From contig JAEYNH010000060.1 in NCBI GenBank assembly GCA_023412655.1, positions 1 through 11,921 on the forward strand: a DNA stretch of 11,921 bases, given 5' to 3'. Below the pieces are notes generated by a model. That model saw only the letters and a list, made by a program, of their open reading frames with translations. It was not told the origin of the DNA and searched no databases. This stretch comes from Pseudomonadota bacterium. GTDB lineage: Bacteria > Pseudomonadota > Alphaproteobacteria > Caulobacterales > Caulobacteraceae. The position numbers were made by a program, and so were the translations under genes. This document shows, in pieces, positions 5,266 to 11,921 of this stretch (within the stretch, counting starts at the first letter, position 1; every line of letters begins with the position of its first letter).

Positions 5266-6540
5266 TCAGCCGAACAGGAAGTCGTCGGATTTCAGCGCCG
5301 AGCGGGAGATGTCGAGCAGGGTGATCGTGTGAGGCGATCCGTCGTCGCCGGAATAGGTGATGACGACGTTCTTCCCCACCTGGACCGCGTGGCGCATCAC
5401 GCCCTGGAAGGTGGAGTCGGCGCCGAACATGGCCGGGTTGAACTGGATCTGGTCGTTCTTGGGATCGAAGTCGCCAATCACGTCGTCGCCCGACCGGGCG
5501 TCGAAGATGAAGAGGTCGTTGCCGTTCTCGCCCCAGAGGGTGTCGTTCCCTTCACCGCCCACCAGGGTGTCCTTGCCGTTGCCGCCCTTCAGCAGGTCGT
5601 CGCCCTGGCCGCCGAACAGCAGGTCCTGGCCGTTGTCGCCATGCAGGACGTCGTGGCCGCGGCCGCCCTCGAGGGTGTCGTTCTGGTTGTCGCCGCAGAG
5701 GCTGTCGGCGCCCGAGCCGCCGACGAGGTGGTCGGGATGCACTGTGCCGCAGCGGTCGATGCCCGGCTGGGTGACGCCCTCGATGACGTACTTGACGGTC
5801 TGGGTGGAGGAATAGGCCTCGCCGTCGAACACCCGGTACTCGAAGCTGACGGTTCGGCTCTGGCCGAGGGTGAGCGAGAGGTCGGCGTCGGTGGGGCGGA
5901 TGGAGAAGGTCCCGTCCGCATTCACCGTGACGCCGGAGGGCAGGGCGCCCACCACCTGGAAGGTGAGGGTCTGGCCGTCGGGATCGGCGCCCAGGAGATG
6001 ACCGGTGAACACCGCGTCGGCCTTGCCAGAGCCGGTGAAGGCGGCCGCCGTGGGGGCGCGGTTCTGCTGCAGCACCACGTCATCCACCAGGGCCAGGCCC
6101 GAGCCGTTCTCGGCGTACCACTGGAAGGTCAGCAGGCCGCCGGCGAAGGCCGAGGGCAGAACCACGGTCTCGAAGCCCAGGGCCGCGTCGGTGAGTGCGG
6201 ACCAGGTGACGGACGCGCCGTCGGCCTTCTGGCCGATGAAGTTGATCCGCACGGCCGAAGCGCCGGGGAGCAGCTGGCCCTCGTCAGTGAAGCCCGCCCA
6301 GCGGAAGCCGTCGAGGTTCAGCGAGCTGACCCCGAAGGAGCCGCCGGTGATGCTCTCGAGGCGGGCGGTGTCGGTGGTGTACTTGATGAACACATAGTCG
6401 CCGGTCCCAAGGTCGGCGATGGACAGCCCGCCGACGAACGCGTCCGGGGCGTTGGTCGCCGACGAGAAGCGGAAGCCGGCTTCCTCATAGGCGGAGAAGT
6501 CCCCATCCGGGACCTGGCTGAAGGTTATGGTGGTCGACAT
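5266..6540 (-). CDS. secreted RTX (hemolysin-type calcium-binding) protein
   Basis: This is a 424-residue protein predicted to leave the cell through a type I secretion system and fold outside on binding calcium. Residues 1-159 are a beta-rich domain of unknown family with no signal peptide, as expected for type I substrates. Residues about 160-256 resemble a VCBS/cadherin-like domain (DPDGQTLTF, NADGTFSI, YRVFDGEAY). Residues 274-345 are eight back-to-back nonapeptides of the GGxGxDxLx type. The end (ISRSALKSDDFLFG) has the acidic-hydrophobic pattern of RTX secretion signals. Two cysteines, C264 and C282, are unusual for RTX proteins. The frame extends to 6597, but MSTTITF at 6540 is chosen because the upstream codons are Arg-rich and an AGGGGGG lies about 9 bases before it. 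No exporter genes are nearby. Enzymatic, adhesive or S-layer-associated roles are all possible. Confidence 0.85.
   Translation of the reverse strand: MSTTITFSQVPDGDFSAYEEAGFRFSSATNAPDAFVGGLSIADLGTGDYVFIKYTTDTARLESITGGSFGVSSLNLDGFRWAGFTDEGQLLPGASAVRINFIGQKADGASVTWSALTDAALGFETVVLPSAFAGGLLTFQWYAENGSGLALVDDVVLQQNRAPTAAAFTGSGKADAVFTGHLLGADPDGQTLTFQVVGALPSGVTVNADGTFSIRPTDADLSLTLGQSRTVSFEYRVFDGEAYSSTQTVKYVIEGVTQPGIDRCGTVHPDHLVGGSGADSLCGDNQNDTLEGGRGHDVLHGDNGQDLLFGGQGDDLLKGGNGKDTLVGGEGNDTLWGENGNDLFIFDARSGDDVIGDFDPKNDQIQFNPAMFGADSTFQGVMRHAVQVGKNVVITYSGDDGSPHTITLLDISRSALKSDDFLFG
5506..5721 (-). repeat. eight tandem RTX nonapeptide codon blocks
   Basis: Eight consecutive 27-base units encode residues 274-345 of the RTX protein: GGSGADSLC, GDNQNDTLE, GGRGHDVLH, GDNGQDLLF, GGQGDDLLK, GGNGKDTLV, GGEGNDTLW, GENGNDLFI. 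Gly-Asp/Gly-Glu and Gly-Gly starts partly alternate. Aspartate holds the sixth position in all eight units, as needed for calcium coordination in the parallel beta roll. Confidence 0.9.
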
Positions 6541-6668
6541 GCGGCGGGCCCCCCTTTGCCCCAGTCTGGTACAGGTTCGGGCCCGGGGGCCCCGCACCGC
6601 CCGTGGAAGCGCTGCGTGTCAGGGTCCGGAGCAAGAAGCGCGCCCGGCCCCGATGGACTCGCGGATCG

Positions 6669-7688
6669 TCAGTTGTAGGCGGCGGTCACCGTGAAGACGC
6701 CGCTGTAGGCCCCCGGCGCCGTGGTGCTGCTGATCGGGAACGAGCCCCCGACCGAGAAGCCGTAGCTGCCCTGCTGGCCCATGGCGGCGCTGAGCGCGGG
6801 TGCGGAGATGGTGTTGGTGGTGGTGACGGTGAGCTTGTCGCTGCCGCCCTGGCGGGTCATCACCACCGAGGTGGGCACGTTGATGGACAGGGTGCGGCCG
6901 CCTTCACCCTTCACCGTGTAGCTGGCGGCGGAGGTGGACGGGGTCGGCAGGCCGATGATGTCGGGGCTCGAGAGGCTGCGCTGGCCCGAGGTGCTGACCG
7001 TCACCGTGCCGCTGCCCGAACTGGGGCGCACGATGCGGCCGAAGGCGAGGTCGGAGGTCTTCTGCAGGGACAGCGAGCGCAGCACCGTGGCGGTGGCGGC
7101 GCCGGTGGTGCTGACCGTATTGCCTTTGCCGTTGGGGGTGAGGGTGATGGCGAAGGAGGCGCTGGCCGGGCCGGAGGACTGGCCGCTGTTGTCGCCCTTG
7201 ATGGGGAAGTCCATGCCGACGGTGAACGTCTTCGCCCCGTTCTTGCCGATCGGCCCGAAGGTGAAGGTCCGCGTATTGGAGCCGCTCTCGCTGGCGACGG
7301 TCTGGCCGGCGACGTCGAAGTTGGTGAGAGAGCCGGCCCGTCCGGTGGGCGAGCCGACGCTGGAGATCGTGCCGGTGAGGGTGCGCGAATTGCAGTCGTT
7401 CTGATTGCCGCAGGTCACCGTCACGGTCACGGTGGACGAGCCGGCCGAGACCCGGGCCCCATCGCCGCTGAGCTTGCTGATCTCGCCGCTGGGCGTGACG
7501 CGGAAGACGGTGTCGCCGCTGACTGCGGCGGCGATGTTACCCAAATTGGGGCTGGAGCCCGTAACGCCGATCCCGAAGGCCTGCGCCTGCGCCGACTCAA
7601 AACCCATCAGCACGAGCAGAGAGGTCGAAATCGCAAGCAACGGTTGCGATTTTTGCGCGGGAAAGACGAACATATGCCCTCGGAACAT
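6669..7688 (-). CDS. exported fibre subunit or tip adhesin with two DUF4402-like domains
   Basis: The 339-residue product has a signal peptide ending ESAQA (residue 35) and is otherwise beta-rich, Ser/Thr/Gly-rich and low in charge. Residues about 205-339 match DUF4402: SLQKTSDLAFGRIV, GTVTVSTSG, YTVKGEGG, FSVGGSFPI and the closing PGAYSGVFTVTAAYN. The first half (about 45-187) repeats the pattern in divergent form (GDTVFRVTPSG, FTVGMDFPI, SFAITLTPN) and carries a cysteine pair, C93 and C99. The ATG at 7688 directly follows the usher stop TAG. An alternative ATG at 7673 has GAGGG just upstream and still leaves a good signal peptide. As the last gene of the pilin-chaperone-usher set, twice the size of the first subunit, it is probably a minor or tip subunit. 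Adhesin function is inferred from position and architecture. Confidence 0.75.
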   Translation of the reverse strand: MFRGHMFVFPAQKSQPLLAISTSLLVLMGFESAQAQAFGIGVTGSSPNLGNIAAAVSGDTVFRVTPSGEISKLSGDGARVSAGSSTVTVTVTCGNQNDCNSRTLTGTISSVGSPTGRAGSLTNFDVAGQTVASESGSNTRTFTFGPIGKNGAKTFTVGMDFPIKGDNSGQSSGPASASFAITLTPNGKGNTVSTTGAATATVLRSLSLQKTSDLAFGRIVRPSSGSGTVTVSTSGQRSLSSPDIIGLPTPSTSAASYTVKGEGGRTLSINVPTSVVMTRQGGSDKLTVTTTNTISAPALSAAMGQQGSYGFSVGGSFPISSTTAPGAYSGVFTVTAAYN

Positions 7689-10490
7689 CTAGTTGGGTGT
7701 TCTATCCCCTGAGGGCTCGACTTCCAACTTGCTCGCGGCCGGCTCCAGGTCTTGCGTGCGGGCTTCGAACAAGACTTCTCCCTGCACCTCGGCGCCGAAC
7801 CCGCCATCGTTCTCGACGACGGCGGTGAGCGGGGCGGCCAGCCGCATGCGCAGCCGCTGGGCCTGCTCGGGATCCAGCTCGACGCGATAGGTCCCCACCG
7901 GCACCGAAGTGAAGATGGCCGTGCCGTCGAACTCGGTGGAGCCCTCGAACTTGCGGTTCCGGGCGTCCACCAGCTGCAGGCGGGCGGCGGCGAGGCCGAC
8001 GGGCGGAGCCTCGCCCCGGCGGAGCATCAGCCGCACCACCACATCGCCCGTGGGCTGCATGGGATAGTTGACCTTCATGGTGGCGCCGGGACGCGGCCTT
8101 AGGTCGAGGGTGGAGGGCGGCGTCTTCACCGAAGGGTTCTCGACCTCGTCGAGGCTGACGGTGAGCCTGGCGGTGGGACCCGCGCCGACGCCGGAAATGA
8201 AGACCTGGCCGTTCTCGTCGGTGACGGCGCGCCGGACGGCGCCTTCGAGCACCACGTCCTTCACCGGCGCCTCGCCGGGATCGAACACGCCGTTGCCGTT
8301 GTCGTCCATGAAGGCGTGGAAGAGCACGCTGCCGCCCGAGCCGGGGCCCGTCCGGGTCATCTGGTAGCCGCCCGCCGGGTTGTAGCTGAGGCCGAAGCTG
8401 AGCTGGGCGCCGACGCGCCAGCTGCTGTCCTTGTTGTTGTACTCGCCCTCGACGGCCAGGTCGCCGATGGCCAGACGATGGATGCTGGCGAGCAGCAGGT
8501 TGGTGCCCTTGAGGTCGTCCAGCTGCTGTCCCACCCCAAGGCGCAGGGCCCAGGTGGGGGTGATGTCACGATCGGCGGAGAGGGCGAAGGTGCGCGCCTT
8601 GGGATCGGGCAGGATGTCGTAGTCGAGCGAGCCCCTTAGCTGCCAGGCGTAGTCACGGTAGGTCGAGGCGGCGATATAGCCGGTGAGCCGCTGGAAGGTA
8701 TTGGCGGTGGTCTCGGTGCGCTCGTACTCGAAGCCGGCCGAGGCCAGGAAATTGCCCAGGGTGCTCGAGCCGCGCAGCGAGGCCGTATAGTTCACCGTGC
8801 CGTCCAGATACTGGTAGCGGGCCGCACGGGCGGAGATCGGGATCAGCCGTTCCGCCAACTCCAGACTGGCGTCCACCGACAGCTCGGTGCGCCGGACGGT
8901 GGGCCGGGTGAGTTCGAAGCCGGGGCCGTTCTCGTCGAGGAACCCGCGCCGGAACTCGGCATGGCGCAGCACCACCGAGGCTCCAGCCATCTCGCCCGCG
9001 AGGCCGACGAAGCCGGCGTAGGCGCCCCGGTCATCGGCGGCGGCGTCGATCTGGGTCGCAAAGCCGAACAGCGAGGTGCGGACGCCAAGGTCATAGACCC
9101 CGCGATACTTGTCCTCGCCCAGGGGCAGCAGGGCCGCGCCGGCCGAGATGGTGAGGGCCGAGGTCAGGCCATAGTTGACGTTGGCGACCCCGCGATAGCC
9201 GCCGCGGTTGAACAGGGTCTCGGGAGCGTCGGTGACCCCGTCGAACGAGATCACCTGGCGGTTCTGCTCCACAAGGCCGAACTCGAAATTGGCCTTGCCC
9301 CGGGGCAGCAGGCCGCCGCCCACATTGATGATCCGGGTCTGCTCGCTGCGCTCGCCGCGCGGGCCGTAGGTGACGATGCGCACCACGTTGACGCCGGGGG
9401 ACAGCGGCACGTTGAGGAACTCGTAGCGCCCCTCGGCCGGCGTGTTCTGGCCGCTGCGAAGCACATCGTTGATGTAGAGCTCGGCGTCGTAGCCGATGGG
9501 CAGCTCACCGCGCAGGTCGATGCGGTTGAAGATGTTGGTCTCGTCCAGCGGAACGGTGGAGATCGCGAAGCCCCGGCCGCCGACGCCGCGGGGGCCCAGG
9601 GGCATGGACGGGGTGAACACGTCGCCGATGCTGACCACCCGGGCCTTGAGCGGGCCGAGCAGGCCGCCGCGCAGGGAGCGCCGCTCGAACAGCACCCGCG
9701 CAGAGGACGGCTCGCCGGTGTCGTCAGAACCGACATAGCCCTGGAAGTTGCCGTAGAGCAGGTCGGCGGCCGCGCGCACGTCGTAGCGGAACGGGTAGGC
9801 GGGCTTTTCGCTTTGGCTGCCGCCCGCCACCTGCACGTCGAAGCCCGGCATGCTGAGGAAGCCGTAGGGCCGCTCGACGGTGAGGCTTTCGGTGGCCGCA
9901 GCCACGGGGTCGGAGGTCAGGCCGCGGAGCCGGGCGATCCGTTCCTGCCGTGACTGGATCGGCAGCTGTTCCTGGGCCTTGATGTCGATGGACAGCGCCT
10001 CGGGACTGACGGCGAAGGTCATCGGCAGCAGGCGCTGCAGGGCCGAGGTCTTGATGTAGATCTCGGTCGGCGTGACCGCCACGTCGTCAGGCGCCAGCGG
10101 AACGTTCCGCGCTCCGTCGCGGGCGGCGCCCGTCTTCAGGTCGACCACCAGTGAGCGGCGGGCCTGGCCCACCCGCCCGATGATGCGCCCTTCCACCGGG
10201 AGCACCTCGACGTCCATCTCCAGGAGCCGGGTGAGCTCGCCCACCGGCACGAGCGGATCGGTGTCCAGGCCGTAGGCAGCGAGGCCGTCGGTAAGCGTCA
10301 GCTGGTCGAGCTGGACCGAGAAGAGAAGGAGGTTGGCCGGGTCGATAAGCGCGGAGTCCGGCTGGATCGGCGAACCGGCCGGGAGCGTCGAACCCGCGGC
10401 CTCAGCCCCCTGAGCGCCGGGGGCGATCAGAAGACAGAGAGCCGCAGGAACGGTAAGCGCAATCCATCTAGGGGACTTGAACGGTCGCAA
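7689..10490 (-). CDS. usher-like outer-membrane assembly barrel with C-terminal SdrD-B-like and CarboxypepD-reg-like domains
   Basis: Predicted outer-membrane pore that receives chaperone-bound subunits and assembles a surface fibre. From TTG 10490 the product is 933 residues. A signal peptide spans about 1-29 (MRPFKSPRW, hydrophobic core, GAQGA). A periplasmic N-domain covers about 44-172 and a long beta-barrel about 205-704, full of alternating strands. The barrel is broken near 333-392 by a plug-like insert (ELYINDVLRSGQN to VVRIVTYGPRGE) resembling usher plug/TcfC E-set domains. After the barrel come an SdrD-B-like fold (about 719-787) with an EF-hand-like DDNGNGVFDPGE at 729-740, and a carboxypeptidase-regulatory-like domain (about 815-882). 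These take the place of usual usher C-domains. The frame extends to GTG 10544, but TTG 10490 gives an ideal signal peptide and a 23-base overlap with the chaperone gene rather than 77. No strong ribosome site supports either start. Confidence 0.8.
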   Translation of the reverse strand: MRPFKSPRWIALTVPAALCLLIAPGAQGAEAAGSTLPAGSPIQPDSALIDPANLLLFSVQLDQLTLTDGLAAYGLDTDPLVPVGELTRLLEMDVEVLPVEGRIIGRVGQARRSLVVDLKTGAARDGARNVPLAPDDVAVTPTEIYIKTSALQRLLPMTFAVSPEALSIDIKAQEQLPIQSRQERIARLRGLTSDPVAAATESLTVERPYGFLSMPGFDVQVAGGSQSEKPAYPFRYDVRAAADLLYGNFQGYVGSDDTGEPSSARVLFERRSLRGGLLGPLKARVVSIGDVFTPSMPLGPRGVGGRGFAISTVPLDETNIFNRIDLRGELPIGYDAELYINDVLRSGQNTPAEGRYEFLNVPLSPGVNVVRIVTYGPRGERSEQTRIINVGGGLLPRGKANFEFGLVEQNRQVISFDGVTDAPETLFNRGGYRGVANVNYGLTSALTISAGAALLPLGEDKYRGVYDLGVRTSLFGFATQIDAAADDRGAYAGFVGLAGEMAGASVVLRHAEFRRGFLDENGPGFELTRPTVRRTELSVDASLELAERLIPISARAARYQYLDGTVNYTASLRGSSTLGNFLASAGFEYERTETTANTFQRLTGYIAASTYRDYAWQLRGSLDYDILPDPKARTFALSADRDITPTWALRLGVGQQLDDLKGTNLLLASIHRLAIGDLAVEGEYNNKDSSWRVGAQLSFGLSYNPAGGYQMTRTGPGSGGSVLFHAFMDDNGNGVFDPGEAPVKDVVLEGAVRRAVTDENGQVFISGVGAGPTARLTVSLDEVENPSVKTPPSTLDLRPRPGATMKVNYPMQPTGDVVVRLMLRRGEAPPVGLAAARLQLVDARNRKFEGSTEFDGTAIFTSVPVGTYRVELDPEQAQRLRMRLAAPLTAVVENDGGFGAEVQGEVLFEARTQDLEPAASKLEVEPSGDRTPN

Positions 10491-11385
10491 GCAGCTTGCC
10501 CGGAGACGTGTCGTCGTCGGTGAACGAGACTTCCAGCTTCTCACCGGGCGCAGGGATGCGGGTCAGCGGAATTCGCATGGTGCGGCGATCTATCTCTGGA
10601 TAGACCCCCACACCTCGCGCGATGCCGATGGGCTCCCCCCGCTTGTCAGCGGCGCGGACCTCGACATTGCCAAACAGAGAATTCGCGCCCGTGCGCGCCA
10701 GGTCGAAAACCATGACGGCCGTACGAGTAGGGGCCGACTGCGCATCGGGCGAGAGTTGAGCATACTCGATACGGGGGTTCTGGATCGCTGCGCTCACTTC
10801 GGGCGCGCTGACGCGCACGATGGCGGGGATCGAAAGCCCGAACACAGAGGTGATCTGGAACCGCAGTTCGTTGTTGTCGCCGGCCGCGGCGTCGTCGACG
10901 GTCGTACCGACGCTGGGCGGCGGAATGGTCGTGACGGTGAGGTGTGTGCGGTATTCGCCCTTGGCGTCGGGCGGCACCGAGCCCACCCGAAGGCGGATCG
11001 TCTGGCCCTGGCCAGGCGCCAGGGTGGCGCGGCGGGGCGAGATCAGGATCATGTTCCGCGCGGACGCGACCTTGTCGGCCACGGCCTTGGAGTCGGCCTG
11101 CTTCTGGGCGTCCTCGACTGCGACAATCTGACCATCGGGCAGCATGACCCGGTCGATCATCGCGATGTCGAAGGTCGCCGGCGCGGTGCCCTGGTTGAAG
11201 ATGTAGACGCTGGCCGTCCGCTGGCTCGGGCTGAACGTCACGCGCTTTGGGGTGATGTTGAGGTTCGCGCCGACCGTCGTGGTGGTGACGGAGGGAGCGG
11301 GCGGCGCCTGGCGGGCCTGGGCCTCAGCGGCGAGCGCCGCGACGAGGCCGATGGCGACGGCGGGGAAGAGGGCGAGGCGTTTCAA
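10468..11385 (-). CDS. PapD-like periplasmic pilus-assembly chaperone
   Basis: The predicted chaperone caps fibre subunits in the periplasm and delivers them to the usher. It has 305 residues with a signal peptide (MKRLALFPAVAIGLVAALAA, cleavage near AQA). The N-terminal Ig-like domain (about 40-155) carries ITPKRVTFSPSQRTASVYIFN and the F1/G1-type strand ISPRRATLAPGQGQTIRLRV, followed by EYRTHL. A second Ig-like domain spans about 170-303. The subunit-anchoring pair of classical PapD cannot be placed by eye. The start is TTG at 11385-11383, overlapping the TGA of the preceding subunit gene as TTGA. No in-frame ATG occurs before residue 76, and only the TTG gives an intact signal peptide. Its 3' end overlaps the usher gene. 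Family assignment is firm; its exact chaperone-usher clade is not. Confidence 0.82.
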   Translation of the reverse strand: MKRLALFPAVAIGLVAALAAEAQARQAPPAPSVTTTTVGANLNITPKRVTFSPSQRTASVYIFNQGTAPATFDIAMIDRVMLPDGQIVAVEDAQKQADSKAVADKVASARNMILISPRRATLAPGQGQTIRLRVGSVPPDAKGEYRTHLTVTTIPPPSVGTTVDDAAAGDNNELRFQITSVFGLSIPAIVRVSAPEVSAAIQNPRIEYAQLSPDAQSAPTRTAVMVFDLARTGANSLFGNVEVRAADKRGEPIGIARGVGVYPEIDRRTMRIPLTRIPAPGEKLEVSFTDDDTSPGKLLATVQVP

Positions 11386-11885
11386 TTGTATTGGACCACG
11401 ACAACGAGCAGGCCCTCGTAAGGGCCGGGGACAAGGTTCTGCGCCGAAGCGAGCGCCAGAGACCCCCCGATATCCACGCTCATTGCGGTGTCGCCCAAGA
11501 CGGCGTCGCCGCTGCCGAGATGATACTCGGCGCTGGTGCTGGTTTTGACAGTCAAGGTTTCCTGGCCCCCGCTGCGCACAACCGTGAAGCTTTCGGGCAC
11601 GGTTGTCGAGACTACGTCTCCAGGTTGACCTCGAATCGTTAACTGCGCGTTGCCCGTACTCACCCGCGAGCGGGCGATGGTGCTGCTGGCCGCGCCGATG
11701 GCGACCCCGCCGCGCACGGGCGCGACGGAGACGGCGGGCAGGGTCAGGCCGTTGCCGATCTGAATTCCCGCCGTCTCGGTGAAGCTGACCCGCACGGGCG
11801 CCATGCCCGACGCGCTGACCGCAGCCTGCGCGCTGCAGGCGACAATGGCCAGGCCGGCGAGTCCGAGGATGATGGCGCGACGCAT
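11382..11885 (-). CDS. DUF4402-like exported fibre subunit (probable major pilin)
   Basis: The 167-residue product has a signal sequence (MRRAIILGLAGLAIVACSAQA) and one beta-sandwich-like domain. The pattern GLTLPAVSV, GVAIGAAS, LTIRGQPGD, SFTVVRSGGQETLTV, MSVDIGGSLAL and the closing PGPYEGLLVVVVQYN matches the DUF4402 layout. It shares its end pattern (PG-x-Y-x-G ... YN) with the protein encoded at 6669-7688. The signal sequence contains IVAC (14-17), which also satisfies a lipobox, so type I cleavage after A21 and lipoprotein processing at C17 are both possible. ATG 11885 has GGAAG 7 bases upstream. It is the first gene of the operon, small, and translated from ATG while chaperone and usher use rare starts, all fitting an abundant structural subunit. 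The promoter lies beyond the window edge. Confidence 0.75.
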   Translation of the reverse strand: MRRAIILGLAGLAIVACSAQAAVSASGMAPVRVSFTETAGIQIGNGLTLPAVSVAPVRGGVAIGAASSTIARSRVSTGNAQLTIRGQPGDVVSTTVPESFTVVRSGGQETLTVKTSTSAEYHLGSGDAVLGDTAMSVDIGGSLALASAQNLVPGPYEGLLVVVVQYN

Positions 11886-11921
11886 GGGGTACTTCCGATC
11901 GTGGCGGAGAGGCCGGAAGCC

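Noticed and set aside
5506..5721. Regular DNA repeats that could suggest a CRISPR or minisatellite
   Set aside because: The 27-base period encodes RTX nonapeptides; there are no identical repeats with unique spacers.
6541..6668. GC-rich palindromes (GGGCCC-type) as terminator or promoter between the fibre operon and the RTX gene
   Set aside because: No T run follows on the minus strand and no convincing -35/-10 pair was found, so neither was annotated.
5329..6678. 449-codon plus-strand open frame opposite the RTX gene
   Set aside because: The apparent Val/Ala/Glu-rich repeats are the reverse complement of RTX nonapeptide codons.
8961..9953. 330-codon plus-strand open frame opposite the usher gene
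   Set aside because: Shadow frame with no start context or recognisable domain, lying inside a gene with good beta-barrel coding signal.

Overview
The window is high-GC DNA in which all eleven recognised or likely genes lie on the minus strand, so transcription runs from high to low coordinates. The order rpsF-rpsR-rplI, then dnaB-alr, the alphaproteobacterial insert in DnaB, the long C-terminal tail on L9, and sparse GANTC (CcrM-type) sites all point to an alphaproteobacterium. A member of the Caulobacterales (Caulobacter/Phenylobacterium/Brevundimonas-like) fits best. Genus is an inference from gene order and codon use, not from a search.

Region 1 (about 11885 down to 6669) is an accessory surface-fibre operon. 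It encodes a small DUF4402-like exported subunit, a PapD-like periplasmic chaperone, a large usher-like outer-membrane barrel, and a second exported protein made of two DUF4402-like halves. The four genes overlap or abut. The chaperone starts with TTG inside a TTGA stop/start overlap. The usher start lies inside the chaperone gene. The usher stop is directly followed by the ATG of the last gene. This looks like a complete but non-classical chaperone-usher pathway: pilin, chaperone, usher, probable tip or adhesin.

Region 2 (6540 to 5266) holds a secreted RTX protein. It has an N-terminal beta-rich domain, a VCBS/cadherin-like domain, eight calcium-binding nonapeptides and a type I secretion tail. 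No type I exporter genes are in the window. It is co-oriented with the fibre operon, 128 bases downstream.

Region 3 (5184 to 4645) is a signal-peptide-bearing peroxiredoxin of the AhpC/TSA-Bcp type. It is followed by a long inverted repeat that overlaps a candidate promoter for the next operon.

Region 4 (4453 to 3202) is the ribosomal operon rpsF-rpsR-rplI, closed by a strong intrinsic terminator. Region 5 (3037 to 438) is dnaB-alr (replicative helicase and alanine racemase), 5 bases apart. Region 6 (355 to 1) is a truncated hypothetical coiled-coil-like protein. Two GANTC sites sit in a short tandem repeat just upstream of it. I see no tRNA, rRNA, CRISPR or insertion sequence, and no gene-free stretch longer than 300 bases.
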